Positions 1 to 11,905 of a stretch of DNA of 64,000 bases are shown in pieces. Location: the NCBI GenBank assembly GCA_036245805.1, contig BTRK01000006.1, forward strand, positions 21,918,365 to 21,982,364. The letters are read 5' to 3'. This DNA is from Pristionchus mayeri (taxonomy: Eukaryota; Nematoda; Chromadorea; Rhabditida; Neodiplogasteridae). Within the stretch, counting starts at the first letter, position 1. Each line of letters begins with the position of its first letter. Both the position numbers and the translations under genes were made by a program. The notes under the pieces were generated by a model that saw only the letters and a list, made by a program, of their open reading frames with translations, made no database searches and was not told where the DNA came from.

Positions 1-101
1 ATGAAGCAATTTACGATATGTAAAAAAATATTACAGCATTTATGGGATGATTCGTTACGATATTTTTTCTCTGTTGTCAATGAAATTAGATCGTGGCTCA
101 C

Positions 102-405
102 TTTCGCTTCCAGTCTTCTCTGCTCATCAATTGCAGAAACGGTCGAGTACAGTGGATCTGGAGATAGATCGGGATTACACCGAATACCGTACACCCTCGA
201 CTACAGTAATCTGCACACACTCACCGTCCTGAAGAAGCGAAGTCGATTCTCTATCCTTTTCTTCTTGGGTCCTCACAACATCTTCCTTTAAAAAGATATT
301 CTTGTTAATCTTCCCCTTATCGTCATTTTTCTCTTTAACCTTCTTGAACTCCGCCTTGATGAGGATGAGAGGCGGATGAGCACTCCTACAAGGATGAGTA
401 CTCAT
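102..405 (-). CDS. charged protein of unknown function, 5' part only
   Basis: Two exons are visible. Exon 1 (405-225) starts with ATG at 405 and encodes a Lys/Glu-rich segment ending in LLQD; it stops at a GTGAGT donor. Exon 2 (157-102) follows a TCTCCAG acceptor, reads DPLYSTVSAIDEQRRLEAK in the matching phase and ends at another GTGAGC donor. The 3' part lies beyond the left edge. No domain is recognised. Its ATG lies only 42 bp after the stop codon of the PB1 gene at 447-905. The two may therefore be one gene: a possible PB1-exon donor (ATT|GTTGCC) would join in phase to an acceptor before AEFKKVKEK. The coding nature is fairly sure; the gene boundary is not. Confidence 0.5.
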
Positions 406-446
406 TCAGTTGAATAGATATAATCAAATGAGATTCCCATTAGTTT

Positions 447-905
447 CTAGGCTGGCTTCGCGATATCATTCCCCGAGGCAACAATGTAAGAGTGGATCTC
501 AGACCTCTCGGCGAAATCTACGGCGGCAATCATGTCCTCCGAGTCGAGAAGAAGGATCAGCGATGTCTCATCTGCAATTAATCCACTCTCTTTAGTCCTC
601 CCAGCTTCATTTTCAAGGCATTATCACCACACGAGTTTAGTTGTTTCAACTAAGTAAGTGAATATTGCGAAAATAAGTGTGGTCACCTCTCCAAGAGAGG
701 GTCTCTACACCTCGTCCGAGTATCTTCTCCATCTTCTTCCTCAGAGAGCATAGAAGATAAGGATCGTTTCTCGGAAGGGTGAAGCTAAAAACAGATCCTT
801 TAATAGTTTATGGTGATGGTCAAGGTATATCTCGTATCTCACTGACCGTTTTGTCCTCTCTCCATCTTCAAATTTAAAATGGATGAGCGATGGTTTTGTC
901 GTCAT
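447..905 (-). CDS. very small PB1-domain protein
   Basis: Three exons with agreeing phases encode about 77 residues starting at ATG 905. Exon 1 reads IHFKFEDGERTKR, the beta-hairpin start of a PB1 domain with its basic residues. Exon 2 gives a helix and the strand LSWRDE. Exon 3 reads LILLLDSEDMIAAVDFAE, matching the acidic OPCA segment (D-x-E-D) and the last helix of PB1. The stop is TAG at 447-449. PB1 domains form head-to-tail protein contacts in signalling and autophagy adaptors. Here the domain makes up nearly the whole protein, which is unusual unless the gene continues into the 102-405 exons. The same WRDE signature occurs in the larger gene at 7173-11905, so the two are probably related. 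The PB1 call rests on pattern alone. Confidence 0.6.
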
Positions 906-1969
906 TGTTGATCCGGCCTGGAATAAAAGAACGGGCTGTATTATGAGAGGAAGAGACGAGTGAAAGCTACAGAGATCCAATGGAATAGTTTTACTCGTCT
1001 TTGACACAGTTGTGAGAAATATTCGGATAGATTTATGGATAGTCCATAAAAGCAGAGGAATCAACATTTAAAATTATTTTTAATGCGATAAAACAGAAGC
1101 ATTTATAAAAAAATTCACTCGGTCATAACTTGTTGTCAATATTTGTGTTGGTTGTTTGCGGTCACAAGGTTTCGTGTCAGAGGAGGCTTCTAAAAATTGC
1201 AGAAAGCACATCAACCACTTGGTGAATACGGCACTCAGTTGAAGCACCGAGTGAGAAGTGGATACTCAGCTTCAAATTGCCTGAATATAAGGGGCATGAG
1301 CTTTCAACAGTGTTATAACCATTCCATGATGTGCAAGCAAGCTGAGTCTTCTTTGAATGTCGTCAGAGCCCATGAAAAAAAGTTACTATGTTTAGCAATG
1401 ATGCAGAGCTTTGCCTCCGCCTACTTTCCCTTATTTAACCATGGTTTTTCCTCGATTCGGAGTCTAGCTGCTCCTCAGGACGCATCGGTCAGGCGTCGCG
1501 GGTATGAGATCGTCAGAGCAAGGTATCCATTTTACCAGGGTAAAAATTTCACTATTATTATGATTCGGCTTTAATAAGATATTTATTCTTTTATTATATT
1601 GCGAAGAATAACGTTATAAATTATTCGAACTTTACGTTGAATAAAGAATCGAAATTCGACTGATTGGTGATAATGTGAATTATAAAGAGATCATAAGTAT
1701 GAATATCAGATACAATCTGTAAAGTAACTTAAGGAAATCGTCTTTTAATACGTAAACTAATAATGACAGGAAAGTATAATTTTAGAACGCTAATAAATAT
1801 TGCGAAGACTAGAATGGCTTGGTAAAGCTATGGATGCTTCTGGGCAGACGTCAGATTGTACGTACATTGATTAATACATGAATGAGAAGTGGGTGACGGG
1901 AGAGGGGTTCGATGCAACTAATCGAGAATAAAGCCTCTCGCGTGATCGAGAAGGGATATGTGATAAGTA
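906..1969. other. intergenic, no supported gene
   Basis: AT-rich DNA between the small PB1 gene and the foldback element. One open stretch on the + strand (1197-1574) lacks an ATG start, resembles no known family and has no convincing splice sites, so I do not call it. Confidence 0.5.
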
Positions 1970-2499
1970 CAGTACCGCTCAATCGCCTCCCTAACGGGCG
2001 ACGCGCGGCGAGTCGCGGCGAGTCGCCTCACGTCGCCTTAACTTTGATGTGGCCTAAACCACCTTCAAAGTGTATATTTTTGAGGCAATTTTTGGCTGTG
2101 TGCTTCTCTCATCAGTGCGAATCATTCTACGAAATCTGTTTTCGAAAATATTGATTTTGAGCTATGTCTTGGAGGTCTTTCTGGAGTGTTTCTCCCCTCT
2201 CCTCCCCTCATTTCCCTACGATTCCGCTCCTTCTAAAGATGGAGATTTGGAATGAGGAAATGTAGGTAAATGAGGGGAGGGAAGAGAGACTCGAATGATG
2301 CCCCCCTCAGGGCATAGCTCAAAATCAATATTTTCGAAAGCAGATTTCTCAGAATGATTCACGCTGATGAGAGAAGCCCACAGCCAAAAATTGCCCCAAA
2401 AATATGCACTTTGAAGTTGGTTTAGGCCGCATCAAAGTTGAGGCGACGTGAGGCGACTCGCCGAGCGTCGCCCGTTAGGGAGGCGATCGAGCGGTACTG
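1970..2499. mobile_element. foldback (MITE-like) element, 530 bp, flanked by TA
   Basis: Two arms of about 180-200 bp, roughly 1970-2170 and 2318-2499, are near-complete reverse complements. Both ends carry CAGTACCGCTC and its inverse, and both are flanked by TA (1968-1969 and 2500-2501). The arms share GGGCGACG-rich subterminal sequence; the roughly 150-bp centre is pyrimidine-rich. No transposase is present. TA flanks and symmetric ends suggest mobilisation by a Tc1/mariner-type transposase, but the family is inferred. Confidence 0.7.
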
Positions 2500-2691
2500 T
2501 AATAGCAATAGGGTCTGCAGAGGAATGATGTACCACTTGTAACAACCTTTTCATATTGTATAAATATTATCTACCACCGAGCGCTACGAAAGCGGAGATC
2601 CATGTGTTTGAGAGCTGAGAAATATGGAGTAGTGATTCTAAGGCAGGAAGAAATCTCAGGCATCTAAAGCATATCAGTGAAGCTGTTCAAG

Positions 2692-4032
2692 TCATCCATC
2701 AGCAGTGGTTGCAGCTGGAGCATCCTCGATAGGGGCATACTCATCGATCAAACACTCTCTCAGCATAATATCGAGCTCCATCTTGATCAACCAGTCATTC
2801 AACAACTCCTCCTTAGGCAATTCAAATAGTAGATCATCTTCATGAATTGGGCGGAGAAGGAGCTCGAAGATGTAAGTGAGGGCGCGGACTTGATTCTCGA
2901 CCTCCTCCTCGTCTTCGCCCCTACTTTCATCCACTCCCTCAAAAGATCCTCCTATCATCTCCTCCTCCTCTCGTCTCAGGAGCAATTCTCTAACCTCGTT
3001 ATCATCATTATCTGACTCCTCTTCTTCCAATCTCTCATAAACATTTTCCTCGCCTGAGCTTTCAGCCTGTATGGAACTTTAATAGAATTATGGGGATCAT
3101 TGGTTTCCTAAGTAAAATGTGCGATCACACTCGACGATACAATTGAGATACGAACCGTGAAAAGCAAGAAGTCCAACCCATCCTGTTCTTGAGTCTCCTT
3201 CTTCAGAGGGGGTACGACCTGCAAATTGGCATTATATCGGGAACAATTCGTTCTCGAACAGACCTCGACGTGATCCTCCTTGTGAGTACAGAAGACAGTG
3301 TATTGTTCAGCGATCACCCGTCCAGAATCATCATATCCATTTGTCTTGCAATCTATCGATGGTGGTACAATGGCGAATGCCAACAGAAGTGCTCTTGTCT
3401 CTACAAAGGCATTGTTGATACCTGCCTTTAGGGGAAAACCTCAAACCTACCTTCCTCGATCAATTCCGGATTGTCGACTCTCTGTACAGAACTGGAAAGG
3501 TATTATGACTCTAGTATTCTTAAGATAAGGATAAAGTGTGCTCACGGAGGATTTCGAATCTCGGTGGATCCGCCGTGGATTCGTGCGCAGCCAGCAGCAT
3601 CGTCGATCTCGAAGATTGACGAGTACCTGAGAAGAGCACGGATTTTCGAAGATCCATTGGTAATAGATATGAGCTTACGCGCGGCACAAGTTCAGAATTC
3701 CATCGTAACCAAGGTCGATGGCTCTCATCTGAAGGAGTTCGCGACGTCGAGCAGTAATAGTCTGAAGGTAGCTCAGTTAAAATTTTCAATAACATGTATA
3801 TGCTCACTTCTGGAGCCTTAGTGAGCAGATTTGCAATCGCTGACGCTAGCTGGTTCTGTAAAAATGTACGCACTAAAGTAAAATGTAAACATTCGGGTTC
3901 TCGCTTTTGCCTTCGCACCACTCAAACAGAACAATGCGAGAATGGAAATACCCTATTTTACAAGAAATTTTGCATCCTCACCGTTTCCTTCAGCCATCCT
4001 TTGACCGTGAACATCCTCCTGTTGTCGCTCAT
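2692..4032 (-). CDS. unknown protein with cysteine-containing middle and acidic tail
   Basis: Seven exons join in phase from ATG 4032 (MSDNRRMFTVKGWLKET) to TGA 2692-2694, about 325 residues. The first half is mixed helical sequence (TITARRRELLQMRAIDLGYD). Exon 6 is the longest and encodes a hydrophobic run (ALLLAFAIVPP) followed by spaced cysteines (DCK, VFC, EVC, TNC). The last exon is strongly acidic, with EEEE blocks, then more ordered sequence (LLNDWLIKMELDIMLRECL). The exon 6 acceptor was placed at GGCAG|GTATC because only this site keeps the frame. I recognise no family. The hydrophobic run is short for a membrane helix and too internal for a signal peptide. Confidence 0.6.
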
Positions 4033-5034
4033 CCTGGGCAGAAATTACAAGAAAGTGTTGCAGAAATGCTGCAAAATATTTGAAAATTGAGCAAGAAGAA
4101 CGATTGAGATGTAGACATTGCGGGAAAACGTTGTCATCGCACTCTGAACAAGCTGAGCCCATTCAGTTTCAGAAATTCACTACATATGCGGGAAGTGTAT
4201 CTGAGCGCAAACCGAGTTCAGCCTTGTACTATATCAAGCTCGTGGGATGAGACTCATCAGTCACCGGGGCAACGGGGCTCTTTTCCCGATGGAGGCGTTG
4301 ATATCGCTTCCATTACCTGATTCAATGAGGGAAGCGCAGATGGGATTCACGCACTTTCTAATTATAAGCCCCCGATTCCCGCTGAAGCGAATGATTTACC
4401 GTGCATCCATGAAAGAAAAGTCAATGATATCATTCTACATTTAGGGTTGGCCCAATGAGAGAGAAAATGAAATCTCAAATTGATTTTGATTCAATTATCC
4501 CCTTCTCTCGAGAACAAAGGAACTCCAATTGAGATCTCATTTCTCAATCCTTTCTCAAAATCCACTCCATTCGTCGTTCTATCCTTTCGAATGCCCGGTC
4601 AGAGAGGGGGGAATGGAAAATGAAAGGAGGAGGCCTTCTATTCATTCTCATTCTGGGATTGAGATCTCGATTCGAAATGAGATCTCAATTTGAATTTGCA
4701 TTAATTTCGAAGACTATCGAGATCATTTCTCGCCGATCGAGAAATTTTGAGGCGTTTTTCTCATGAAGACATTCGAAGCGACTTCCGAAGTGTTCAGTCA
4801 GTCTCAAAACAGATTTCTCTGAAACTCTTTATTTCATTTCTCTCACCGCCTTCTCCCCCTCCTCATCCTGCGTCTTCCTTCCTACTCCATGTTATCGCAT
4901 TGATATGCACGGAGATTCTCCCCTCTTCCTTCATTCCCTTTCACATATCATGGACACGGCTCACTCTACTCCTAAATACTTCTGTTGTACGATATTTTGC
5001 CAACTATTCCTCTCATCGAAATAAACCGATTATA

Positions 5035-6318
5035 TTAGGTTGTAACAAAAGTTTTGCACTATTTCGACCATGAAGTTTGAGCTCGCCTAAAATACTTCAC
5101 TTGAATAGTCACGACCTGATTGGATAGCATATATTTGGGAAATACTTGTTCATTATATTCACAACTTCGAATCATATCCCGCGTTCAGGGTCTGCGAGAA
5201 AACCAGGTATTGCCATAAGTTAAATATTCGCGATGCACGCACATTTGTTTGTCGTGCTCATATTCTAAAAGAAACAATCGTTGTATAGTCTCACATCATA
5301 GAGTGAGAAGCTCCTTTGTTGTGCTTTCAAAAACTATATGGGATCTAGTGGTTGCTTCAGTGTAGCACGATTTACAGATTATTGAAGTCGGTCATTAGCG
5401 AGTGATCATTGATCAAAGGATCGTTGATCTTGATTCGAGAATCGAACATACTGGCTTTATAAATAGTGCATTGTCATCTACCACTATAATGTTTTATATT
5501 ATAAAGAAATTTTGGAGCATGTACTTTTCTACTTCTAGAAAATCGATATTTTTAAAAATTACGAATCATGGTCATTACTGCCAAAATCTTGAAAGTCGGT
5601 GTACTTTGTTCGAGTCAATCTCCTCAAAATGAAGCTATACCCTAACTCGGCCAAGCCAACAAGTGGTAGAGTAAGAGTAGCTTGTGTAGTTAACCACACC
5701 AAATCTGAGCTGCTACATGTATACTGGAAACATGGCTTCGACGGAAATGTCAATTTCGATGTCCTAATCTCGGTATCTGGGTTTACTAAATTGTATTATT
5801 AAAACGAATCATTACATGTTCAAACAAAAATATGTTTGAGCTACTCGTTTAGGGAACTTAACGTTTTAATGTATTTTAGATTGAAATGCATACGGCTACG
5901 GCAGTGCGGTAAAGGCAACTGATTCTGACCAAGCCCCTTTTGACGCGAGATCAAAAATGACCTGTGTTCCTGGAACCCCATTTGTGATAATTCCCATTTC
6001 AATATTGCATTATGATCCCTGTTCATCACTCTTTCCAAATATATCGAGATATGTGCTCTATCTCAGTTATCCGTAGAATGCAGAACCCAAAATTATGAAG
6101 TTCAGTTTTCAACTGCAGCAACTTTGACTTTAAAATGTGACCACAGAATCGAATGGTTTGGTTACTACTAAATCGAATGGTTTGGTTACTACTGATAGAA
6201 AGAGTATGCAAGCACTCAACAAATATAGGTAACACTATTAATTGATTTTGAAAATAAAGGACAGGGTATGGCAGAGACGAAAATTTGAATATCGTGCAAA
6301 ACTTTTGTTACAACCTGA
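5035..6318. mobile_element. mariner-type DNA transposon, full length but without intact transposase
   Basis: The ends are inverted repeats of about 25 bp: TTAGGTTGTAACAAAAGTTT on the left and the same read inward from the right with one terminal change. Both ends abut TA (5033-5034 and 6319-6320). The length of 1284 bp is typical for mariner. The interior has only short open stretches in both strands and no DDD/DDE-type motif that I can see, so the copy looks degenerate. An internal tandem repeat lies at 6148-6193. Confidence 0.75.
6148..6193. repeat. two tandem copies of a ~24-bp unit
   Basis: The unit AATCGAATGGTTTGGTTACT plus four bases occurs twice back to back inside the mariner-type element. 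This is a small local duplication. Confidence 0.8.
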
Positions 6319-7172
6319 TATTTGTCGATTCAAAGTATTCTAATATATTTCATTCTAGATAATCTGCCTCAATTTCAATATTCCACAGTTCGTGAAATCG
6401 TATTTTGTTGTCAGATAAAATTTACAAATGTGATATTTTTCAGATGCATAAATCGTCTCATTGTGGTTTATCTATTTCTCATTGTTCGATTCATTTGTTA
6501 CCATAAATGCATAGATGTATCAAGACAACTGTAAGTCGTTTTGCGGTATTTTGATTGCTCAATTTTCGAAGACTTTCAGCTCAATATTTTGTAATCGGAT
6601 AGCATAAACAAATACGCAGTGCTCATCTTCTCATCAATCGTCTTCTCATTCGATTTTTTCTACCAAAATAAACTTCATCATTATTGTAAAATAATAATAA
6701 CAACATAAATTTGATCACTTATCCTTTCAGATGTTCTCAACAGCACATGATTTTTTTAGAAGGCGAGATACTATGTATGAGATTGAGAATTAAAATTACT
6801 ACAAAAATATATTCGCTAGAATATAACCAAAATTTCACCTTACGTAAGTGCACAGATGCACACAGAAAGTCTCACTTGATCAGCTTTAGGGAAGACGAAA
6901 TGAGATAAAAGAGAGCTAAGTGTTACGAGATATCGGAGAAATAGAAGAGAATTGTGCGCGATCGATAATAACAACGTGAAAACAATTCTGAAACACCCAA
7001 AAGTGAAATGGTTGAGGAATGCTAAGATGTTATAATATTATACTATATGAAAATTCTTACTACAGGTAAGCCGATTAAGTGAATTTTTTAAACTTTAAAA
7101 CTTGATTATGCTTGTTATTATATGTATGTACATTGGAGCCGAGGTACGGGGGGGGGGGGGCAGAGTCATGAT

Positions 7173-10100
7173 CTACACCAGCATCATCTCGATGGCGTCG
7201 TCGAGACTGGCAGCAGTGAGACAGACCTAGAAAAGATCAAGAGATCAAAGATCATCGATGGAGTTCAGCTCACCTCGACCATTTTGTCATGGGCGTCATC
7301 TTCAGTGAATATTCCAGTCCTGAAGAGCTGGCTCAGCTGAAAATATATCATTTCATATTTCATAGAATTTGATCTTTGAAAATTTTTGTCTTTCTCAACG
7401 GATGCATCGACATCATAGATAAAGGTAGTAATTCTACTCCTGTTCAATTTGTTTTCATCATACCAGATTTCGTTGTTTCTCGTTCATCTTCGGAGGTTGC
7501 GAATCCTCCGCCAACTTCTTCTTCTGTGCTTCCAATTGAGCCAGGAATCCCTTGGTGTGGTCGATCGCCACCTCGAAACCTTCCTGAAAATGAACCGTTT
7601 TTGGGCGTTGATTGCTCGCTCATTTTTAAACTATTCGTCAAAATTCTAAATCTGAGCCACAAAATGAGGTATTCGTAGAGGTATTCTGACCTGATTAGGT
7701 GTGCATGCAATGGTGTACTTGCTGTTGCAGAGGATGCGACGGAGCTGCAATCCATTCCTTCCCCCATTGCCAGAACTCAGTGTGAACTCACTTCTGGCAC
7801 AATTTGGATCAACTTCTTCTCCTTCGAGTCACTCTCAACAACAAGAGTTTTTCTCTTCGTCTTCAGCTTCGTTATTCTCGACTCGAGGATACCATGGCGA
7901 AGATCAGGGATCTGAAGAATATTCAAGTGCGATACGCTCCGGCAATACAACAAGAATCAATCTTTCTCACGGCGCGATCAATGCTCTGGGTGATGAACAG
8001 CAGACACTTCGATAGTTCAGTGGCGATGAGACGGATGATCTGAAGAGATAAACGGGTGAATTCGCCATTCAACCCTTCGTGTAAATACTGGCTTTCCTGA
8101 TCCAGAGAGCATATTCATTCGCTGACTCGCAATAGACCCTATTTCTGTAGTGCCGCGATTCCCAATGTAAAAGTAGCTCACCTCGTCCTCGACCTCCTCG
8201 TTCTTTGTGAACAGTTCTTCGTGTCTCTCGTAGACGTGCATTCCGATGCTGTTGTTGACGAGGAAGTAGAGCATCTCGAGATGGTTAGGCAGTTCCTGAG
8301 AGAATCCCAGGTTGAATTTAATGCTAAATCACCACCCACCTCAGTTGTCAATTCACGGGCTTCCTTCAGAAAATCGTACTCCATCTCTACGGGAATTCTG
8401 ATGATTTCATCAGACCACGTGAGGAAATCGAACCTTGAAATTATTCAATGAACCACACACAGTTTTCTCGACCTTTTTTTATCAATGGCCTGAGGCGTTT
8501 GCCGTACACGACAACATCAAAATACCTCACCTGTCCTTGAGGAACTTCTCAGATGCCTGTTCTGGTTCCTTGCAGGATCTCGATAGTTCACTCGGCCAGG
8601 AGTGCACGACCGATGCAGCAGCTGCAGCAGGATCAGTGACCTCCTTCTCCAGTTGATCGCCTTCTAGCCTCGCATTCATTTCCTCTTCAGCCCTGTATAA
8701 TTGCTGTGTAATCAATCTCATCAGAGTTGGATGGCTAACTGCACAAAATAAAAAAATCTAAAGACTCACTCCTCGTTATCACATGAATTGAGCAGGTCTC
8801 CGATGAGGAAAGCGTCGTCTTCCGGCATTGACACATCGTCATCATCCTCAAGTTTCAATCATTTTCCAAAAATGTTCAAAATTTGACTACCACGCCAATC
8901 ACCTCATCCGAATTCTCCATGGTTTCATCTGGCTGCTCTTCCACTATCTCAGTATCCTCCACCCTCACATTTGAATTCTCTGCTCCTTTCTCCTTCATCA
9001 TTCTCTTCCTCTTCCTCTCTCCTTCCTCCTCTTCATCCTCCTCGATCCTTCTCTTCATCGTCTCACTCTTCTTCATTGGTTCTCTCCACGAGTCGATCAT
9101 CTCCAGTTCCTCCACAGTTTCATCGATTATTTTCATCATCACCATCCTCATAAGCTCAATGGACTCCTTCCTTCCCTCCATGATCACTTCTCTACTCGTA
9201 TTCATTCGTTCCTCTCTCTTTTTCTCCATCGTCAATATCTTCTTCATGATTCTCCTCTTGGCACTCTTCGATTCCTTCATCCTTTCGATCTCCTTCAATT
9301 TCTTCTCTTCATTCATTCCCTTCTTCTCTTCGTTCTCTGCATTTCTCCTCCATTTGTCCATCTCCTCCAGATTTCTCATCATTCTCTCCTTCTCTCCATT
9401 CATTCTTTCCCACATTCTCTCTACTGCTCCTCTTCTCAATCTCTTCATATCAGTGCAATTGAAGGCGGGATTCATCAATTCCTCGTCCTCCTTCGATTTC
9501 TTCTCCTTTTCTCGCTCCATCATTATCATCCAAAGCGGCCTCTGAAATTGTGAATTCTGCCTTCAATTTGCATAGCAATAAGATTTTACTGCAAATAAAT
9601 TTTTATTTTTATACTTTATAAATTGATATCAACTAACTGTCTGTATTTGTTGCTGATCTGCCCCTCGTTTCTCCTCAAGCGAATCGTCTCACTACACAAG
9701 GATGAATCAAATGAGTTTTCTTTTACTGATTCATCTCAATATTACATCTGAAGAAACACTTACGCATGACTTTGGCTACGAGATTGTTCATGAGCAGTTG
9801 TCTCGTCTTCTTATTCTGTTCATGGATCATCGTTCTATCATCTGCAATGGAGGAAAATATTCTCACCTAGGAGTCCTTATGGTTTCCATTCTTGCAATGA
9901 TAAGGCATAACCACAGAGTACTCACGAACGGCATTCGCGACGAGTTGTGACACTATCTGCCCCCTCGTCTTCTCCTTCTCTTCGGCTGTCAACGTCTCCA
10001 TGCTCTTCTTGTGCAACGAACTGCCGAGATGTCGCACGAACAAGAGCGAAGTCTGGAGTAAAGACAATTAAAGCCCGCCTCGAGTAGAACTAGTTCGCAT

Positions 10101-11905
10101 GCGAGCACATAAGCAACAGGAACAAAAAGGACAGCAACAAGAAGCTATTGTGAAAAGCTGTCAGCAAAAGAGATCAGCAAGAACCTCGTCGTTGAAGCCG
10201 CAGAGTTTGCAGTAGAAGGAGTCTGGTGAGGCCTTGATCAGAGCAGCACTCTCGATTGGAACAGTCTGGAAAGTATGTGATCGCATGCCTTATTCCATGG
10301 TCTTCAAGCAAGTATAGGTACATATCAATCGTTCACTGACCACTTCGTCCTCATTCCTTTTATCGCTATCCATCTCCTTCTCTCCTTCTTTATTGAAGAT
10401 GACTTCGAGGGCAACACAAGTGGAAGGATTTCCCTGGCTGGAAGAGAATCTATGATGACAGTACCTATCTGGAAGAGAATCTATGATGATAGTAGTCATG
10501 GATGCATCAATATGTGCTTTACTCGTTTTCATTTAAAAAACGAATCTCCTACCACTTTGCGAATTCGATGGCAGCGTTCAAGTCGCCCGCATTCTCGATG
10601 GGACGAAGAGAGTTCTCATCTACAATAAATGACTGTGTTTTCTGTACTATAATCACCCTCGTTCTGATTCATCTCAATGGATATAACAACAATAGTCGCA
10701 TTCTAATATCTCGGTAACTAGCGATCGGCTACTTCAACTATTAAGTTCAAAGGCTTGCCAAAGATCATCCCTTCGCTCTACCTCTCCAGTGAAGAATGGC
10801 GCCTCTCTTTCCGTTGATATTCTCAGCCCATTCTGTTATCTTCCCGATGAGATCAAAGGCATCCCGAGGGTGGTCGATCCTTAAAGGGGGACTGTCGGCA
10901 ACCGCGTGCTTAGAGCAACTAGAGGGTCACTTTTCACGTGTTCTCTCGCTCTTTCCCTGAGCTATTTACTAGGTTTCCGGAATTGGGCGTAATTGGGCAT
11001 CTTTTGAAATGTGCACTATATAAGCATACTATATATTGTGCATGAAACATATCGGAAAATGATGCAGAACATGCCCAATTACGCCCAATTCCGGAACCCT
11101 ACTATTTACCCTGATGTCCATGGCTGGCAATCAGCCAAGTTGCGAAAACACAGTTCAGAGCAGAGATAAAAACGTGAAAATTTCAGAATCTCTTATCGTT
11201 GTGGGAAGCTATGCAATTAAATACTCAAACTTAGTTTTGCCACTATTCCTCCTTTAATCAATCACTCAACGGATATGCGAATATATCGCTGGCACATCTG
11301 GCTGGGTAATGGAGTGTTGCATAAACATTCGAGCGTAGATTTCATCTTATGATTTAAGGTTCATGTAAGATGGACGACGCGATAAGCTCCGTTTCAGAGC
11401 CAGTTGGTCACTCACTCGTGTGTCCTTCCCTCGTGGGAGATCGTGAAAGTGATGCACTCCGTCTTCCCGTCGCCCTGCAAAGAGACTCTGATTAGATAAA
11501 CGTATCTAGACTTTCCATGTGAGCAAAGTGAAAAACAGAGTAGATTACAATGATTAGAATTATATGTGTTCTCAACAATGACCAAGTCGACTTTGCGGAA
11601 TCAATAAAATGTCTATCAGAAAGCAGTAACGGCAAAAATGTATGTCTGTCTAAAATAAAAGGAAATCTCACCAGTCCCTCCATCTGCTCTCCCTTTCCAA
11701 TCTGTGGTTAAAGGTTGGTGATCACAGGAAGAACGCAACCTTCTGCAAATAACAACTTGTTCCTCAATGAGTAAAACGGTATAGGAGAAAAATGTTCTCT
11801 CCTGATTCACGGATTCCTCTAATCACATGAATTAGGATTTATTGGCTTACCATCCGCGAGAATTTCTGCGTGGAGTTGACCATCGATAGGTTCAAGGGAA
11901 GACAT
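7173..11905 (-). CDS. PB1-domain protein with long coiled-coil middle
   Basis: Twenty exons with consistent phases encode about 780 residues, from ATG 11905 (MSSLEPIDGQLHAEILADG) to TAG 7173-7175. Residues about 20-100 look like a PB1 domain: TECITFTISHEGRTHEI, a helix, then ILHWRDEN and the OPCA-like NAGDLNAAIEFAK. A segment with FYCKLCGFNDE suggests a small zinc-binding or cysteine pair. A 640-nt exon (about 9543-8900) is almost wholly Glu/Lys/Arg/Met and is a predicted coiled coil. The C-terminal half is well-ordered helical sequence ending DDAIEMMLV. A separate short splice-bounded segment near 11690 was skipped because only direct joining of ADG to GDGKT keeps the PB1 frame. The gene is presumably cytoplasmic and a scaffold. 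The exons are sure; the function is not. Confidence 0.8.
10438..10493. repeat. direct repeat duplicating a 3' splice site
   Basis: A ~25-bp unit (CTGGAAGAGAATCTATGATG on the + strand) occurs twice, 31 bp apart. On the coding strand each copy ends in TCTCTTCCAG, so the acceptor of one PB1/coiled-coil exon is present in tandem. Use of the upstream acceptor would bring an immediate TAG into frame; the downstream one gives QGNPSTC in frame. Confidence 0.75.
10972..11098. mobile_element. short palindromic MITE-like insertion in an intron
   Basis: The ends CCGGAATTGGGCGTAATTGG and its reverse complement form arms of about 28 bp around an AT-rich centre of about 70 bp. It lies in an intron of the PB1/coiled-coil gene and has no coding capacity. 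Confidence 0.6.

Larger units (their letters stand above)
4033..7172. other. intergenic region carrying a mariner-length element
   Basis: Outside the element at 5035-6318 this 3.1 kb is AT-rich, with no splice-bounded coding segment I can support on either strand. A tract of GAGATCTCAATT-like short repeats lies around 4470-4700. Confidence 0.5.

Noticed and set aside
8883..9545. 220-codon + strand open frame rich in Ser/Phe/Ile
   Set aside because: It is the antisense of the Glu/Lys coiled-coil exon of the minus-strand PB1 gene, whose splice sites and phases fit.
11684..11715. Splice-bounded 31-nt segment as an exon of the PB1/coiled-coil gene
   Set aside because: Including it breaks the PB1 frame; skipping it joins ADG to GDGKT perfectly.
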